Positions 54,289 through 61,736 of a stretch of DNA of 64,000 nt are shown here, one piece after another. The stretch is from assembly GCA_903882805.1 (NCBI GenBank), contig CAIRYK010000087.1, forward strand, positions 1 through 64,000, in the 5' to 3' direction. This stretch comes from an uncultured Bacteroidota bacterium. GTDB taxonomy: Bacteria > Bacteroidota > Bacteroidia > Chitinophagales > Chitinophagaceae. A program made the translations under genes and the position numbers. Positions within the stretch are counted from its first letter, which is position 1; each line of letters begins with the position of its first letter. The notes beneath the pieces are model-generated. The model was given only the letters and a program-made list of their open reading frames with translations, was not told the DNA's origin and ran no database searches.

Positions 54289-55353
54289 ATGAACAGGAAA
54301 AAACTACTCTATGCGGCTATAATAGCCGTAGTGGCCGGAGGCTGCTCTAAAAAAAACGATAACCCTACCGCCGCCATAACCAACAAACAGGTGATAACCG
54401 ATTTTGTAAATACCGTAGCCCAACCCCAGTATGCGCAACTACAGCAGACCGCAGAGCGCCTGAATGCCGCTGTGCAAACCCTGAACGGCGCAGCCAATGC
54501 TGCAAACCTTGAGGCAACCCGCACGGCCTGGCGCGATATGCGTAGCGTGTGGGAGCAATGCGAGGGCTTTCTGCTGGGCCCGGTGTCGGACGATAATTAC
54601 GACCCCAATATGGATACGTGGCCTGTAGACTACCACCAGCTCGATTCGTTCATTGGCAATAGTCCGTCGTTTGGGGTAGATGTGGTGCAGCATCTGTCGC
54701 AGGGATTGCGGGGGTTTCATCCGCTCGAGTTTATATTGTGGGGTAAGGATGGAGCAGCTACAGCCGACTCTATTACTGCGCGTCAAAAACAATATATGGT
54801 AGCCCTATCGGCCGACCTACTGAACAATGCCACACAGCTTAATAACAGCTGGCTGGCCACCGGCGGCAATTTCAGAGCGCAGGTACTTACGGCAGGCGAG
54901 GGATCGACAAGGTTTGCAACCCGGCAAGATGCACTGCTGGCCATAGTAGCCGGCATGAGCGATATATGCGGCGAGGTGGGCGATGGCAAGATAAAAGAAC
55001 CCTATGCCACTACCGACTCTACAATAACCGAGTCGCCGTTTTCGCACAACTCTATGAGCGATTTTACCAATAACATGAAGGGCGCCCAAAACGTGTATCT
55101 GTGCGCTTACAACGGCAGCCAGGGGGCGAGCCTGAGCGCGCTGGTAGCTGCCCGCAACATAGCCCTTGATAATAAGATAAAGACCCGCTTTGCAGCCGCT
55201 ATAGCTGCGCTCAATAATGTATCGGCCACCTTTGAGGTAGCCCTGCATAGCCAGCGCACACAGTTGCAAAACGCCATGACCGCCATACTGGAGCTACAAG
55301 AAACGCTGAACGGCGACCTGAAGACCTATGTGCAGACCTATGTGAAAGACTAA
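54289..55353 (+). CDS. Imelysin family lipoprotein
   Basis: 354 residues. Lipobox at VVAGGCSKKN. Imelysin/ICMP helical bundles are periplasmic or surface proteins linked to iron uptake, not peptidases as first named. The G-x-H-x-x-E motif appears as GFHPLEFILWG near residue 143. WEQCEGFLLGPVSDDNYDP and ITDFVNTVAQPQYAQLQ are also family-like. In operon with a porin, Rieske and di-heme oxidoreductase. Role by analogy with IrpA-type iron uptake; not proven for this variant. Confidence 0.87.
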   Translation: MNRKKLLYAAIIAVVAGGCSKKNDNPTAAITNKQVITDFVNTVAQPQYAQLQQTAERLNAAVQTLNGAANAANLEATRTAWRDMRSVWEQCEGFLLGPVSDDNYDPNMDTWPVDYHQLDSFIGNSPSFGVDVVQHLSQGLRGFHPLEFILWGKDGAATADSITARQKQYMVALSADLLNNATQLNNSWLATGGNFRAQVLTAGEGSTRFATRQDALLAIVAGMSDICGEVGDGKIKEPYATTDSTITESPFSHNSMSDFTNNMKGAQNVYLCAYNGSQGASLSALVAARNIALDNKIKTRFAAAIAALNNVSATFEVALHSQRTQLQNAMTAILELQETLNGDLKTYVQTYVKD

Positions 55354-55366
55354 TAGCATAAACCCA

Positions 55367-56755
55367 ATGAAAAAATACAAGATCATAGCCATAGCAGCGG
55401 CGCTGGCATGTAGCTGCCTTATGTGCAGAAAACCCAATGCGGCGGCGCTGAACGACGAACAGAATTTCGACCCGCGGCTATCGGGCGGGGCGGCTACTTT
55501 TTTCGATGTCAGTTCGGGTAGCTTTGGCACGCCTATCAGCGGCCTCAGCGCCCGCGACGCTCATGTACACGATGTGGGCGACCAGTTGTTTGAGCAGTCG
55601 TTTGTAGCTGCTCCGGCGCCGCGATTTGGCGGTCTGGGTCCGGCATTCAACAACGTATCGTGCGCAAACTGTCACCACAACGACGGCTTCGGGCTACCGT
55701 CGTTCGACGAGGTGGGCTCATCGTTGCTGCTGCGCATCAGCATACCCGGCGCCGACGAGCATGGCGGGCCGCTGGCAGCGCCGGGCTTTGGCGGGCAGTT
55801 GCAAAACAGGGCGCTCTATGGCGTAAAGCCGGAGGCGCTTGTTGACCTGAGCTATACAGAAACGCCCTATACATTTGCCGACGGTGAAAAGGCATCGCTA
55901 CGCTTGCCCGCCTACCGCCTCTACGATCCCTATATACCGCTGCCAGCGGGCTATATGCTGTCGCCGCGCCTTGGGCCGCCGGTGTTTGGTCTTGGCCTGC
56001 TGGAGGGCGTGCCGGAAGCTACCATAATGGCCTTTGCCGACCCTACCGACGCCAATAACGACGACATAAGCGGTAAGGCTAATAGGGTGTATAACCCGGT
56101 AACAAAGCGACAGGAATTGGGGCGTTTTGGCATGAAAGCCAACACATCGACCCTGCAGGTGCAGGTAGCCACCGCTTTTCAGCAAGATATGGGCATTACC
56201 AGCTATGTGCAACCCGTGAAAAGCGTGCACGGCCAGCAACAAATGAACAATGCATATGTAAGCGCTACCCCCGACCTGGCCGACACTGCGCTGGACGCTG
56301 TGGTGTTTTATGTGCGCACACTGGCTGTGCCTGCCCGCCGCAACGTAACCAATGCACGGGTAATAAGGGGTATGCAATTGTTTACAGCGCTTAACTGCAC
56401 CGGCTGCCACATACCTACTATGTACACCGGCGTAAATGTGAACCTGCCCACCCTGAGCGCACAACGCATACACCCCTATACCGACCTGCTGGTACATTAT
56501 ATGGGCGACGGACTTGCAGATAACCGACCCGACTACGATGCTAATGGCAACGAATGGCGCACACCGCCGCTATGGGGTATAGGTATGTTTGAGCAAACAA
56601 ATGGCGTACCCTACTTCCTGCACGACGGCAGAGCGCGTACGCTAACAGAGGCTATACTGTGGCATGGCGGCGAGGCAGAAAAAAGCAAGACAAAGTTCAC
56701 AACGTTACCAAAAGCCGATAGGGCAGCGGTGATAGCGTTTCTACAATCGTTGTAG
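55367..56755 (+). CDS. Di-heme oxidoreductase family c-type cytochrome
   Basis: 462 residues. N-terminal lipoprotein-like signal (ALACSCLMC). Two heme-c sites: CANCHH near residue 100 and CTGCHIP near residue 345, matching the DHOR family (DUF1111). The first Cys-pair sits in FNNVSCANCHHNDGFG and the second in MQLFTALNCTGCHIPTMY. Other family blocks are GLGLLEGVPEATIMAFADP, GRFGMKANTSTLQVQVATAFQQDMGI and TPPLWGIGMFEQTNGVPYFLHDGRARTLTEAI. Last gene of the porin-Rieske-imelysin operon; DHOR and imelysin genes frequently pair in iron-related clusters. Confidence 0.88.
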   Translation: MKKYKIIAIAAALACSCLMCRKPNAAALNDEQNFDPRLSGGAATFFDVSSGSFGTPISGLSARDAHVHDVGDQLFEQSFVAAPAPRFGGLGPAFNNVSCANCHHNDGFGLPSFDEVGSSLLLRISIPGADEHGGPLAAPGFGGQLQNRALYGVKPEALVDLSYTETPYTFADGEKASLRLPAYRLYDPYIPLPAGYMLSPRLGPPVFGLGLLEGVPEATIMAFADPTDANNDDISGKANRVYNPVTKRQELGRFGMKANTSTLQVQVATAFQQDMGITSYVQPVKSVHGQQQMNNAYVSATPDLADTALDAVVFYVRTLAVPARRNVTNARVIRGMQLFTALNCTGCHIPTMYTGVNVNLPTLSAQRIHPYTDLLVHYMGDGLADNRPDYDANGNEWRTPPLWGIGMFEQTNGVPYFLHDGRARTLTEAILWHGGEAEKSKTKFTTLPKADRAAVIAFLQSL

Positions 56756-56795
56756 ACAGAGAACCGAGGAGAAAATTATATTAAATATTTTCATT

Positions 56796-56826
56796 AAAAA
56801 AGCCCGTTACTGTGTAGCGGGCTTTT
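56796..56826. terminator. Bidirectional terminator between DHOR and apaG
   Basis: AAAAAGCCCG (56796-56806) pairs with CGGGCTTTTT across a short loop. Suits both the + strand operon and the minus-strand apaG gene. Confidence 0.85.
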
Positions 56827-56831
56827 TGTAT

Positions 56832-57218
56832 TTAGTTGAGTTTGGCAGGAACTACCATATTGAATTCGGGGATTGTGACGGTGAATTTCTTTTTGTTGAG
56901 GAGGTTTTCCATGAGGTAGGTACCGTACATTTTGCCTATCTCGCTGCTCAGGTTGCATGCCGATGTGTATTGGTAGCTGCGGCCCGGGGCTATAATGGGT
57001 TGCTCGCCAACCACTCCTTCGCCCTGTACCTCGCGGTGACCGTTGGCGCTGTCTATTATGTGCCAGTGTCGGCTGAGCAGCCTTATTTCGTAAATAGTAA
57101 GGTTTTCGATAGTAATACGGTAGGCAAATAAATACTCGGATATCAGCGGATTTGACTGCGCCTCCTGATAAAAGGTTTCCACCTTAATACTTACACCTTC
57201 TGTTACAAGCTGAACCAT
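56832..57218 (-). CDS. apaG: ApaG-like protein
   Basis: 128 residues, beta-sandwich. Shows VTEGVSIKVETFYQEAQSNP, YRITIENL, IRLLSRHWHIIDSANGHREVQGEGVVGEQPIIAPG and GKMYGTYLM, which match ApaG across the whole length. Function is linked to Co2+/Mg2+ efflux and nucleotide metabolism in other bacteria but not settled. Single gene, promoter at 57238. Confidence 0.9.
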   Translation of the reverse strand: MVQLVTEGVSIKVETFYQEAQSNPLISEYLFAYRITIENLTIYEIRLLSRHWHIIDSANGHREVQGEGVVGEQPIIAPGRSYQYTSACNLSSEIGKMYGTYLMENLLNKKKFTVTIPEFNMVVPAKLN

Positions 57219-57237
57219 AATAAAGCTATTGTGTGGG

Positions 57238-57245
57238 CAAAATTA
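57238..57245 (-). promoter_or_regulatory. -7 promoter element of apaG
   Basis: The minus strand reads TAATTTTG 20 bases before the ATG at 57218. Confidence 0.55.
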
Positions 57246-57256
57246 TAAAAATTATT

Positions 57257-57715
57257 TTAATTATAATCTTTTGTCGTCAACTCTTTTACTATATCGGCTA
57301 CAAGGTCTCTTTCATATCCCTTCTGCACAAGGTAGCGGTAAAGCTTCATTTGCCGCGCCATTTTGCTTTTCTCTTTAGCTAGTTCGGCCACCTTTCTTTC
57401 GGCCAGCCGGCGCAAGGTAGCGTCATATTGCTCCGGATCTATTTCCTGCATACCCTTGCGTATACAGTAGTCCGATATTTTGCGGAGTTTCAGTTGTTGT
57501 TTTATCTTTTCCTTACCCCAGTGTTTCATCCTGAATTTGCCGCCTGCATATAGTTTGGCAAAGCGTTCTTCGTTCAGCACATCTTGCTCTATCAGTTGGG
57601 TTATGTGCTGTTCTACTTCCGGGGTTGTGCAGCCCAGTTCGTATAGCTTATTGCGCACCTCCTGATGGCAGCGTTCCTGGTATTTGCAGTAGTGCAGTAT
57701 GGCGGCGTCTATCAT
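57257..57715 (-). CDS. recX: RecX regulatory protein
   Basis: 152 residues, three-helix repeats typical of RecX: AILHYCKYQERCHQEVRNKLYELG, VLNEERFAKLYAGGKFRMKHWGKEKIKQQLKLRKIS and YLVQKGYERDLVADIVKEL. RecX modulates RecA filaments. recA is not next to it. The direction is the same as apaG with a 38-base gap between them, so the two could share a transcript, but apaG has its own promoter. Confidence 0.85.
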   Translation of the reverse strand: MIDAAILHYCKYQERCHQEVRNKLYELGCTTPEVEQHITQLIEQDVLNEERFAKLYAGGKFRMKHWGKEKIKQQLKLRKISDYCIRKGMQEIDPEQYDATLRRLAERKVAELAKEKSKMARQMKLYRYLVQKGYERDLVADIVKELTTKDYN

Positions 57716-57953
57716 AGCGGGTTTGTGGTGTAAAAATAAGGTGTGTTAGCAGTAGTTGGTAGCAATACCTGCTTTTTGTGCTGCTATTGGCTACATAATT
57801 TTCACCTGCCCAATTTTTGCAGGCAGATGATTAGCATCAATAGAGTTAATGTTTTGTAAACGGCTATCTACAATCCAGGCAGATTTTGCTCCTGACCCTA
57901 ACTTGGGTTTGTTACAACTTTATCTGTTATCCATTCATTTTCTATAACACAGT

Positions 57954-58036
57954 CAACTCTTTCAGAGTTGGAACGGATTTTTTATTAACCGCGGGTTTCA
58001 CCCGCGGCTATTCATTTTGAAGCCTTATCAGGCTTC
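57954..58036 (+). repeat. Dispersed intergenic hairpin repeat (family B)
   Basis: Three consecutive stems: CAACTCT-TTC-AGAGTTG (57954-57970), CCGCGGG-TTTCA-CCCGCGG (57989-58007) and GAAGCC-TTATCA-GGCTTC (58019-58036), parallel to the chain at 49715-49892. Confidence 0.8.
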
Positions 58037-58340
58037 TGGAATACCAACGTTGCCTTATGTAATCCACCAGAACAGGTTCAGAAATTCATTTTACCACAAA
58101 GTTTAGCCAATTGCTATTTGCTTATCAAGCTTCCATAGAGCGTATTTTGTACACTCAATCGTATGGACATCAAGTTTGGCTTACATCACCTTCAACCGAT
58201 TACTACTGATTGCCGATGAAACTACAAGCACAAATGGGCTTAAATATACGAAGCCCCGTTGCGAAGCCCGGGGTAAATAGCAATTTAACGCACCAACCGG
58301 GAACAATTTGTTGTTTTCTCTGCATGGAGCTAACTATAAA

Positions 58341-58445
58341 ATGATTCTACTGGTAAAACAATACACAGATCTTTCGCAGAAATTCAACCAGCGTTTCACC
58401 AAGAAACCCGATATCAACCTTGCCTCGGTGCTTCCCAATTCTTAG
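58341..58445 (+). CDS. 34-residue open frame, doubtful
   Basis: MILLVKQYTDLSQKF...DINLASVLPNS, with no recognised motif and no clear promoter. It ends 12 bases before a hairpin that could serve both strands. May be a gene remnant. Listed because a shared terminator sits right behind it. Confidence 0.2.
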   Translation: MILLVKQYTDLSQKFNQRFTKKPDINLASVLPNS

Positions 58446-58456
58446 CCCATAAATTC

Positions 58457-58491
58457 AAAAGCCGCCAGAGCATTTGCTGATGGCGGCTTTT
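58457..58491. terminator. Bidirectional terminator downstream of mnmG
   Basis: Stem AAAAGCCGCCA / TGGCGGCTTTT with a 13-base loop. It ends 22 bases before the mnmG stop at 58513. Confidence 0.85.
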
Positions 58492-58512
58492 GTACTATTA
58501 TTGAGCGGGTTA

Positions 58513-60381
58513 TCATCTGCCCATATATACCATCAGTATTTGCACATCGCTTGGGTTTACTCCGCTTATGCGGCTTGCCTGCCCCAATGTACGCGGTTTT
58601 ATCTTTGCCAGCTTCTGGCGCGCTTCGTTCGATATGGCCGACAGTTTATCGTAGTTAAAACGCTCCGGAATCATCAAATCTTCCAAAGAAGACATTTTTT
58701 GCACCAATTCGCGCTCTTTTTCGATATAAACGTCGTATTTCACCTGTATTTCCACTTGCTCGAGGGTTAGTGCGTCTATATCGCCAACAGCAGCCTTTAA
58801 ATCGGGTATTGCTTCCATCATTTCTTTGATGCCTATGCCCGGGCGAAGCAATAATTTTATGGCTCTTATCCTTTCGGTGAGCTGTGCTGAGTTGTTATCT
58901 TCCAGTATCTGGCGCGCCATTTCTTTATCTACCGAGAATTCGGCCAGCGTGCTTTTCACTTTGGCTACTCTCGCTTGCTTTTCATTGATCAGCTGCAAGC
59001 GTTCATCCGATGCCAGTCCTATGCTGTGGCCGAGCGGCGTTAGGCGCATATCTGCATTGTCTTGCCTAAGCAGTGTGCGGTATTCGGCTCTGCTGGTAAA
59101 CATCCGGTAGGGCTCATCGGTTCCTTTGTTTATCAGGTCGTCTATCAGCACGCCTATATAGGCATCGCTGCGTTTCAGCACTACAGGTTCCTGCTCTTTT
59201 GCCAACCTTGCAGCATTGATACCCGCCATTAGTCCCTGACATGCTGCTTCTTCATAGCCTGTAGTACCATTTATCTGCCCAGCAAAGAACAAATTGTTGA
59301 TCAATTTCGTCTCGAGGGTGAATTTTAGCTGTGTTGGTGGGAAATAATCGTATTCAATAGCATATCCGGGGCGGAAGAACTTTACATTCTCGAATCCCGG
59401 CACCATTTTCAGGGCATTGTATTGCACATCTTCGGGCAGCGAAGTGCTAAAGCCGTTTACGTATATCTCTACAGTGTTCCATCCTTCGGGCTCTACAAAC
59501 AACTGATGCCGGTCTCTGTCGGCAAAACGGCTTATTTTATCCTCAATACTGGGGCAATAGCGCGGACCGCTGCCTTTTATACGTCCCTGATACATGGGTG
59601 AGTGTTCAAAACCAGTTTTTAGTATCTCATGTACCTCCGGACTTGTGTAAGTTATCCAGCAGCAGCGTTGTTGTTTAGGTTTTATGCGTTCTATAGGCAG
59701 GTAAGAAAAGCCTACTACCTCTTCATCGCCATCTTGCACCTCCATTTTGGTATAGTCGAGGCTACGACCATCTACTCTCGGTGGGGTGCCTGTTTTCAGT
59801 CGGGCTGTTTCAAAACCCAGTTCCACCAGTTGTTCGGTAATACCAGTTGCGCCTTTCTCCCCTATTCTACCGCCGCCAAATTGCTTTTCGCCTATGTGTA
59901 TTACGCCATTCAAGAAGGTACCGTTGGTAAGCACTACGCATTTACCCATTATTTCCTGTCCCATGCCGGTTACTACGCCCTTAATTGTTCCACGTGAAAC
60001 AATTAGTCCCTTCACCATATCCTGCCAGAAATCTACATTAGGTGTATTTTCCAGCATTTCGCGCCATGTAGCAGCAAACAGCATTCTATCGTTCTGCGAT
60101 CTTGGGCTCCACATACCGGGGCCCTTTGATTTATTGAGCATCCGGAATTGAATCATACTCTTATCGCTCACAATACCACTATAACCGCCCAATGCGTCTA
60201 TCTCGCGTACTATCTGGCCTTTGGCAATACCGCCCATAGCTGGGTTACAGCTCATTTGGGCTATGGTCTGCATGTTCATGGTTATCAGCAATACCTTCGA
60301 CCCCATATTGGCGGCAGCAGCAGCAGCTTCACAACCGGCATGACCTGCGCCAACCACAATTACATCGTATTCAGGAAACAT
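58513..60381 (-). CDS. mnmG: tRNA U34 5-carboxymethylaminomethyl modification enzyme MnmG
   Basis: 622 residues, normal for the family. FAD-binding VVGAGHAGCEAAAAAANMGSKVLLI near the start. Conserved CNPAMGGIAKGQIVREIDALGG, GTFLNGVIHIG, LKTGTPPRVDGRSLDY, GPRYCPSIEDKI, ATGYEEAACQGL-like GTTGYEEAACQGLMAGINAA and a helical C-terminal MnmE-binding domain. Forms the heterotetramer with MnmE (not here) to modify wobble uridine of tRNAs. Carries a parS-like site inside its coding sequence (59986-60001). The promoter is at 60387-60394. Confidence 0.96.
   Translation of the reverse strand: MFPEYDVIVVGAGHAGCEAAAAAANMGSKVLLITMNMQTIAQMSCNPAMGGIAKGQIVREIDALGGYSGIVSDKSMIQFRMLNKSKGPGMWSPRSQNDRMLFAATWREMLENTPNVDFWQDMVKGLIVSRGTIKGVVTGMGQEIMGKCVVLTNGTFLNGVIHIGEKQFGGGRIGEKGATGITEQLVELGFETARLKTGTPPRVDGRSLDYTKMEVQDGDEEVVGFSYLPIERIKPKQQRCCWITYTSPEVHEILKTGFEHSPMYQGRIKGSGPRYCPSIEDKISRFADRDRHQLFVEPEGWNTVEIYVNGFSTSLPEDVQYNALKMVPGFENVKFFRPGYAIEYDYFPPTQLKFTLETKLINNLFFAGQINGTTGYEEAACQGLMAGINAARLAKEQEPVVLKRSDAYIGVLIDDLINKGTDEPYRMFTSRAEYRTLLRQDNADMRLTPLGHSIGLASDERLQLINEKQARVAKVKSTLAEFSVDKEMARQILEDNNSAQLTERIRAIKLLLRPGIGIKEMMEAIPDLKAAVGDIDALTLEQVEIQVKYDVYIEKERELVQKMSSLEDLMIPERFNYDKLSAISNEARQKLAKIKPRTLGQASRISGVNPSDVQILMVYMGR
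59986..60001. promoter_or_regulatory. parS-like ParB site inside mnmG
   Basis: TGTTCCACGTGAAACA fits the widely conserved parS form TGTTNCACGTGAAACA at all 16 positions. It lies in the coding sequence of mnmG (about codons 127-132) and is the nearest of two such sites. Confidence 0.75.
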
Positions 60382-60386
60382 AGCGC

Positions 60387-60394
60387 CAAAGATA
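60387..60394 (-). promoter_or_regulatory. -7 promoter element of mnmG (near-leaderless)
   Basis: The minus strand reads TATCTTTG, only five bases before the ATG at 60381. Little or no 5' leader is expected. Confidence 0.55.
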
Positions 60395-60483
60395 CGAACG
60401 CAACCTTATATAAACAGCGCCACGCCAAACATAATGACTATATAAAACTGCTATCCGTATATAGATACTCCGTTTGAAGTACA

Positions 60484-60515
60484 AAATGCGTTGTTCCACG
60501 TGGAACAACGCATTT
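60484..60515. promoter_or_regulatory. Perfect 32-bp palindrome containing a second parS-like site
   Basis: AAATGCGTTGTTCCAC (60484-60499) is exactly mirrored in 60500-60515. The centre, TGTTCCACGTGGAACA, matches parS in 15 of 16 positions and is fully symmetric. It lies in the divergent region between mnmG and the gene starting at 60564. Confidence 0.8.
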
Positions 60516-60563
60516 CAAAGAACTTTAACAATATTCAATACAAAATTGCGTTAATTTAGTATC

Positions 60564-61148
60564 ATGTTACCTCTTCGCTCAACATACCGATACCTACTAC
60601 CGGCAATGCTGGCAGGAAGCTTTGTAGCGCAAGGACAGATACTGCAACAAGACAAACAAACTAAGCGAGAACGAGGTTTAACCGTAGGTATAAACCAAGG
60701 TACAGAGTATAATAGCAGAGCAAGAAAACTAAACGGACAGTACGGCATATCGCTAACAAAAGAACTAAGCGCAAAATGGAAAGCCGCAGTAGGTGTTAAC
60801 TATAATGCACCTTCTACACTTACAACAGGCAATATATACACTATTACTGCGCCAGCTACCCTCCAGTATTACCTGCTGCCTAAAGAATGTAAGGTAAAAG
60901 CCTTTGTGGGCGCCGGAGTGCAATACACAATGCCAGTTAATACGCCACAGACAACACCCACCAACAAGGAATATATAGCTAAGTATAGCCCCAACGATGG
61001 AAATAACTACATAAGCGTAGTATACACACAGGGTATAATAATAGAGGTAAACACTAAAATACAAATTACACAGTCCTTTCACTTCATAGATGCCGGACAA
61101 GAAAAGCGAATTGGCCTCAATCTGGGTATAGGTTTCAAAATACCGTAG
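60564..61148 (+). CDS. Outer membrane beta-barrel-like protein
   Basis: 194 residues. A weakly hydrophobic leader (RYLLPAMLAGSFVAQGQ) acts as signal peptide. Mature part has repeated amphipathic strands: YGISLTKELSAKWKAAVGVNYN, ATLQYYLLPKECKVKAFVGAGVQYTMP and KRIGLNLGIGFKIP at the C-terminus. Resembles small OmpA/OmpW-like barrels used in Bacteroidota, function unknown. No neighbours in the same direction. Confidence 0.7.
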   Translation: MLPLRSTYRYLLPAMLAGSFVAQGQILQQDKQTKRERGLTVGINQGTEYNSRARKLNGQYGISLTKELSAKWKAAVGVNYNAPSTLTTGNIYTITAPATLQYYLLPKECKVKAFVGAGVQYTMPVNTPQTTPTNKEYIAKYSPNDGNNYISVVYTQGIIIEVNTKIQITQSFHFIDAGQEKRIGLNLGIGFKIP

Positions 61149-61681
61149 GCTCTTACAACAGGTAACTAAATTATTGATTTTCAATTAGTTACGTAAATAA
61201 TCAGCCACCAAAAACAATATGCTGAAATAACCTCTACTTCGTTCTACGCCATTACTCAAGTTGTATATTGCAGTAATCACAGTGCAGATAAAACAATACT
61301 CGAAATCAAAGCACATTGTTTAGGAAATTTCCGTAGAGAAAATACCAAACATTTCTGCAGAATGCGATAAATAATAACGTTTGGACATTAAAAATCGCCA
61401 TGCGGGTATTGTTGCGACCCTACGGGGCGCAGCATATAAATAATACTTTACTCAACTACAAACCTGTTGCGCCTAACCGCGCAATGACATGCTTTGGCGC
61501 CGAATTTTAATTGATTTGGTATAAGTCAGGAAAGTGGCTGATTAAGCTAAGAACACACAACCTAACCCAATGGCCATTACTACAGCGTCCAATAATCGCA
61601 GAGAGGCCTGTTAAAGCCCTCGAAAATACCCAAATCATAACAACACAGCTTGCAGCCTGTATTCGGGCTGTAAAGGGCATT
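61149..61681. other. Intergenic region with an inverted family-C repeat
   Basis: About 530 bases; the repeat occupies 61379-61525. No gene recognised in the rest. Confidence 0.5.
61379..61525 (-). repeat. Dispersed intergenic repeat, family C (inverted copy)
   Basis: Reverse complement of 46704-46850 with only scattered changes, roughly 14.5 kb away. Shared blocks include TTTGGACATTAAAAATCGCC, TGTTGCGACCCTACGGGGCG and TTGGCGCCGAATTTTAATTG. Confidence 0.85.
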
Positions 61682-61715
61682 AAAAAAGGCAGGCTAACCG
61701 TTTGGTTAGCCTGCC
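61682..61715 (-). terminator. Rho-independent terminator of the PA-domain protein
   Basis: Perfect 12-bp stem GGCAGGCTAACC / GGTTAGCCTGCC with a GTTT loop, followed on the minus strand by TTTTTT, 22 bases past the stop at 61737. Confidence 0.92.
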
Positions 61716-61736
61716 TCTCTATAAACTTTGAAGCTA

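Larger units (their letters stand above)
57716..58456. other. Repeat-rich intergenic region downstream of mnmG
   Basis: About 740 bases. Contains the hairpin repeat at 57954-58036 and a 34-codon open frame at 58341-58445 (begins MILLVKQYTDLSQKF). Otherwise nothing recognised. Confidence 0.5.

Noticed and set aside
57910-57940. Possible origin of replication near TTATCCATT-like DnaA-box sequence
   Set aside because: Only isolated near-matches to TTATCCACA; no cluster of boxes or AT-rich unwinding element was seen.
60484-60515. Reading the 32-bp palindrome as a Rho-independent terminator
   Set aside because: It is upstream of both divergent genes, has no T-run and contains a parS-type core.
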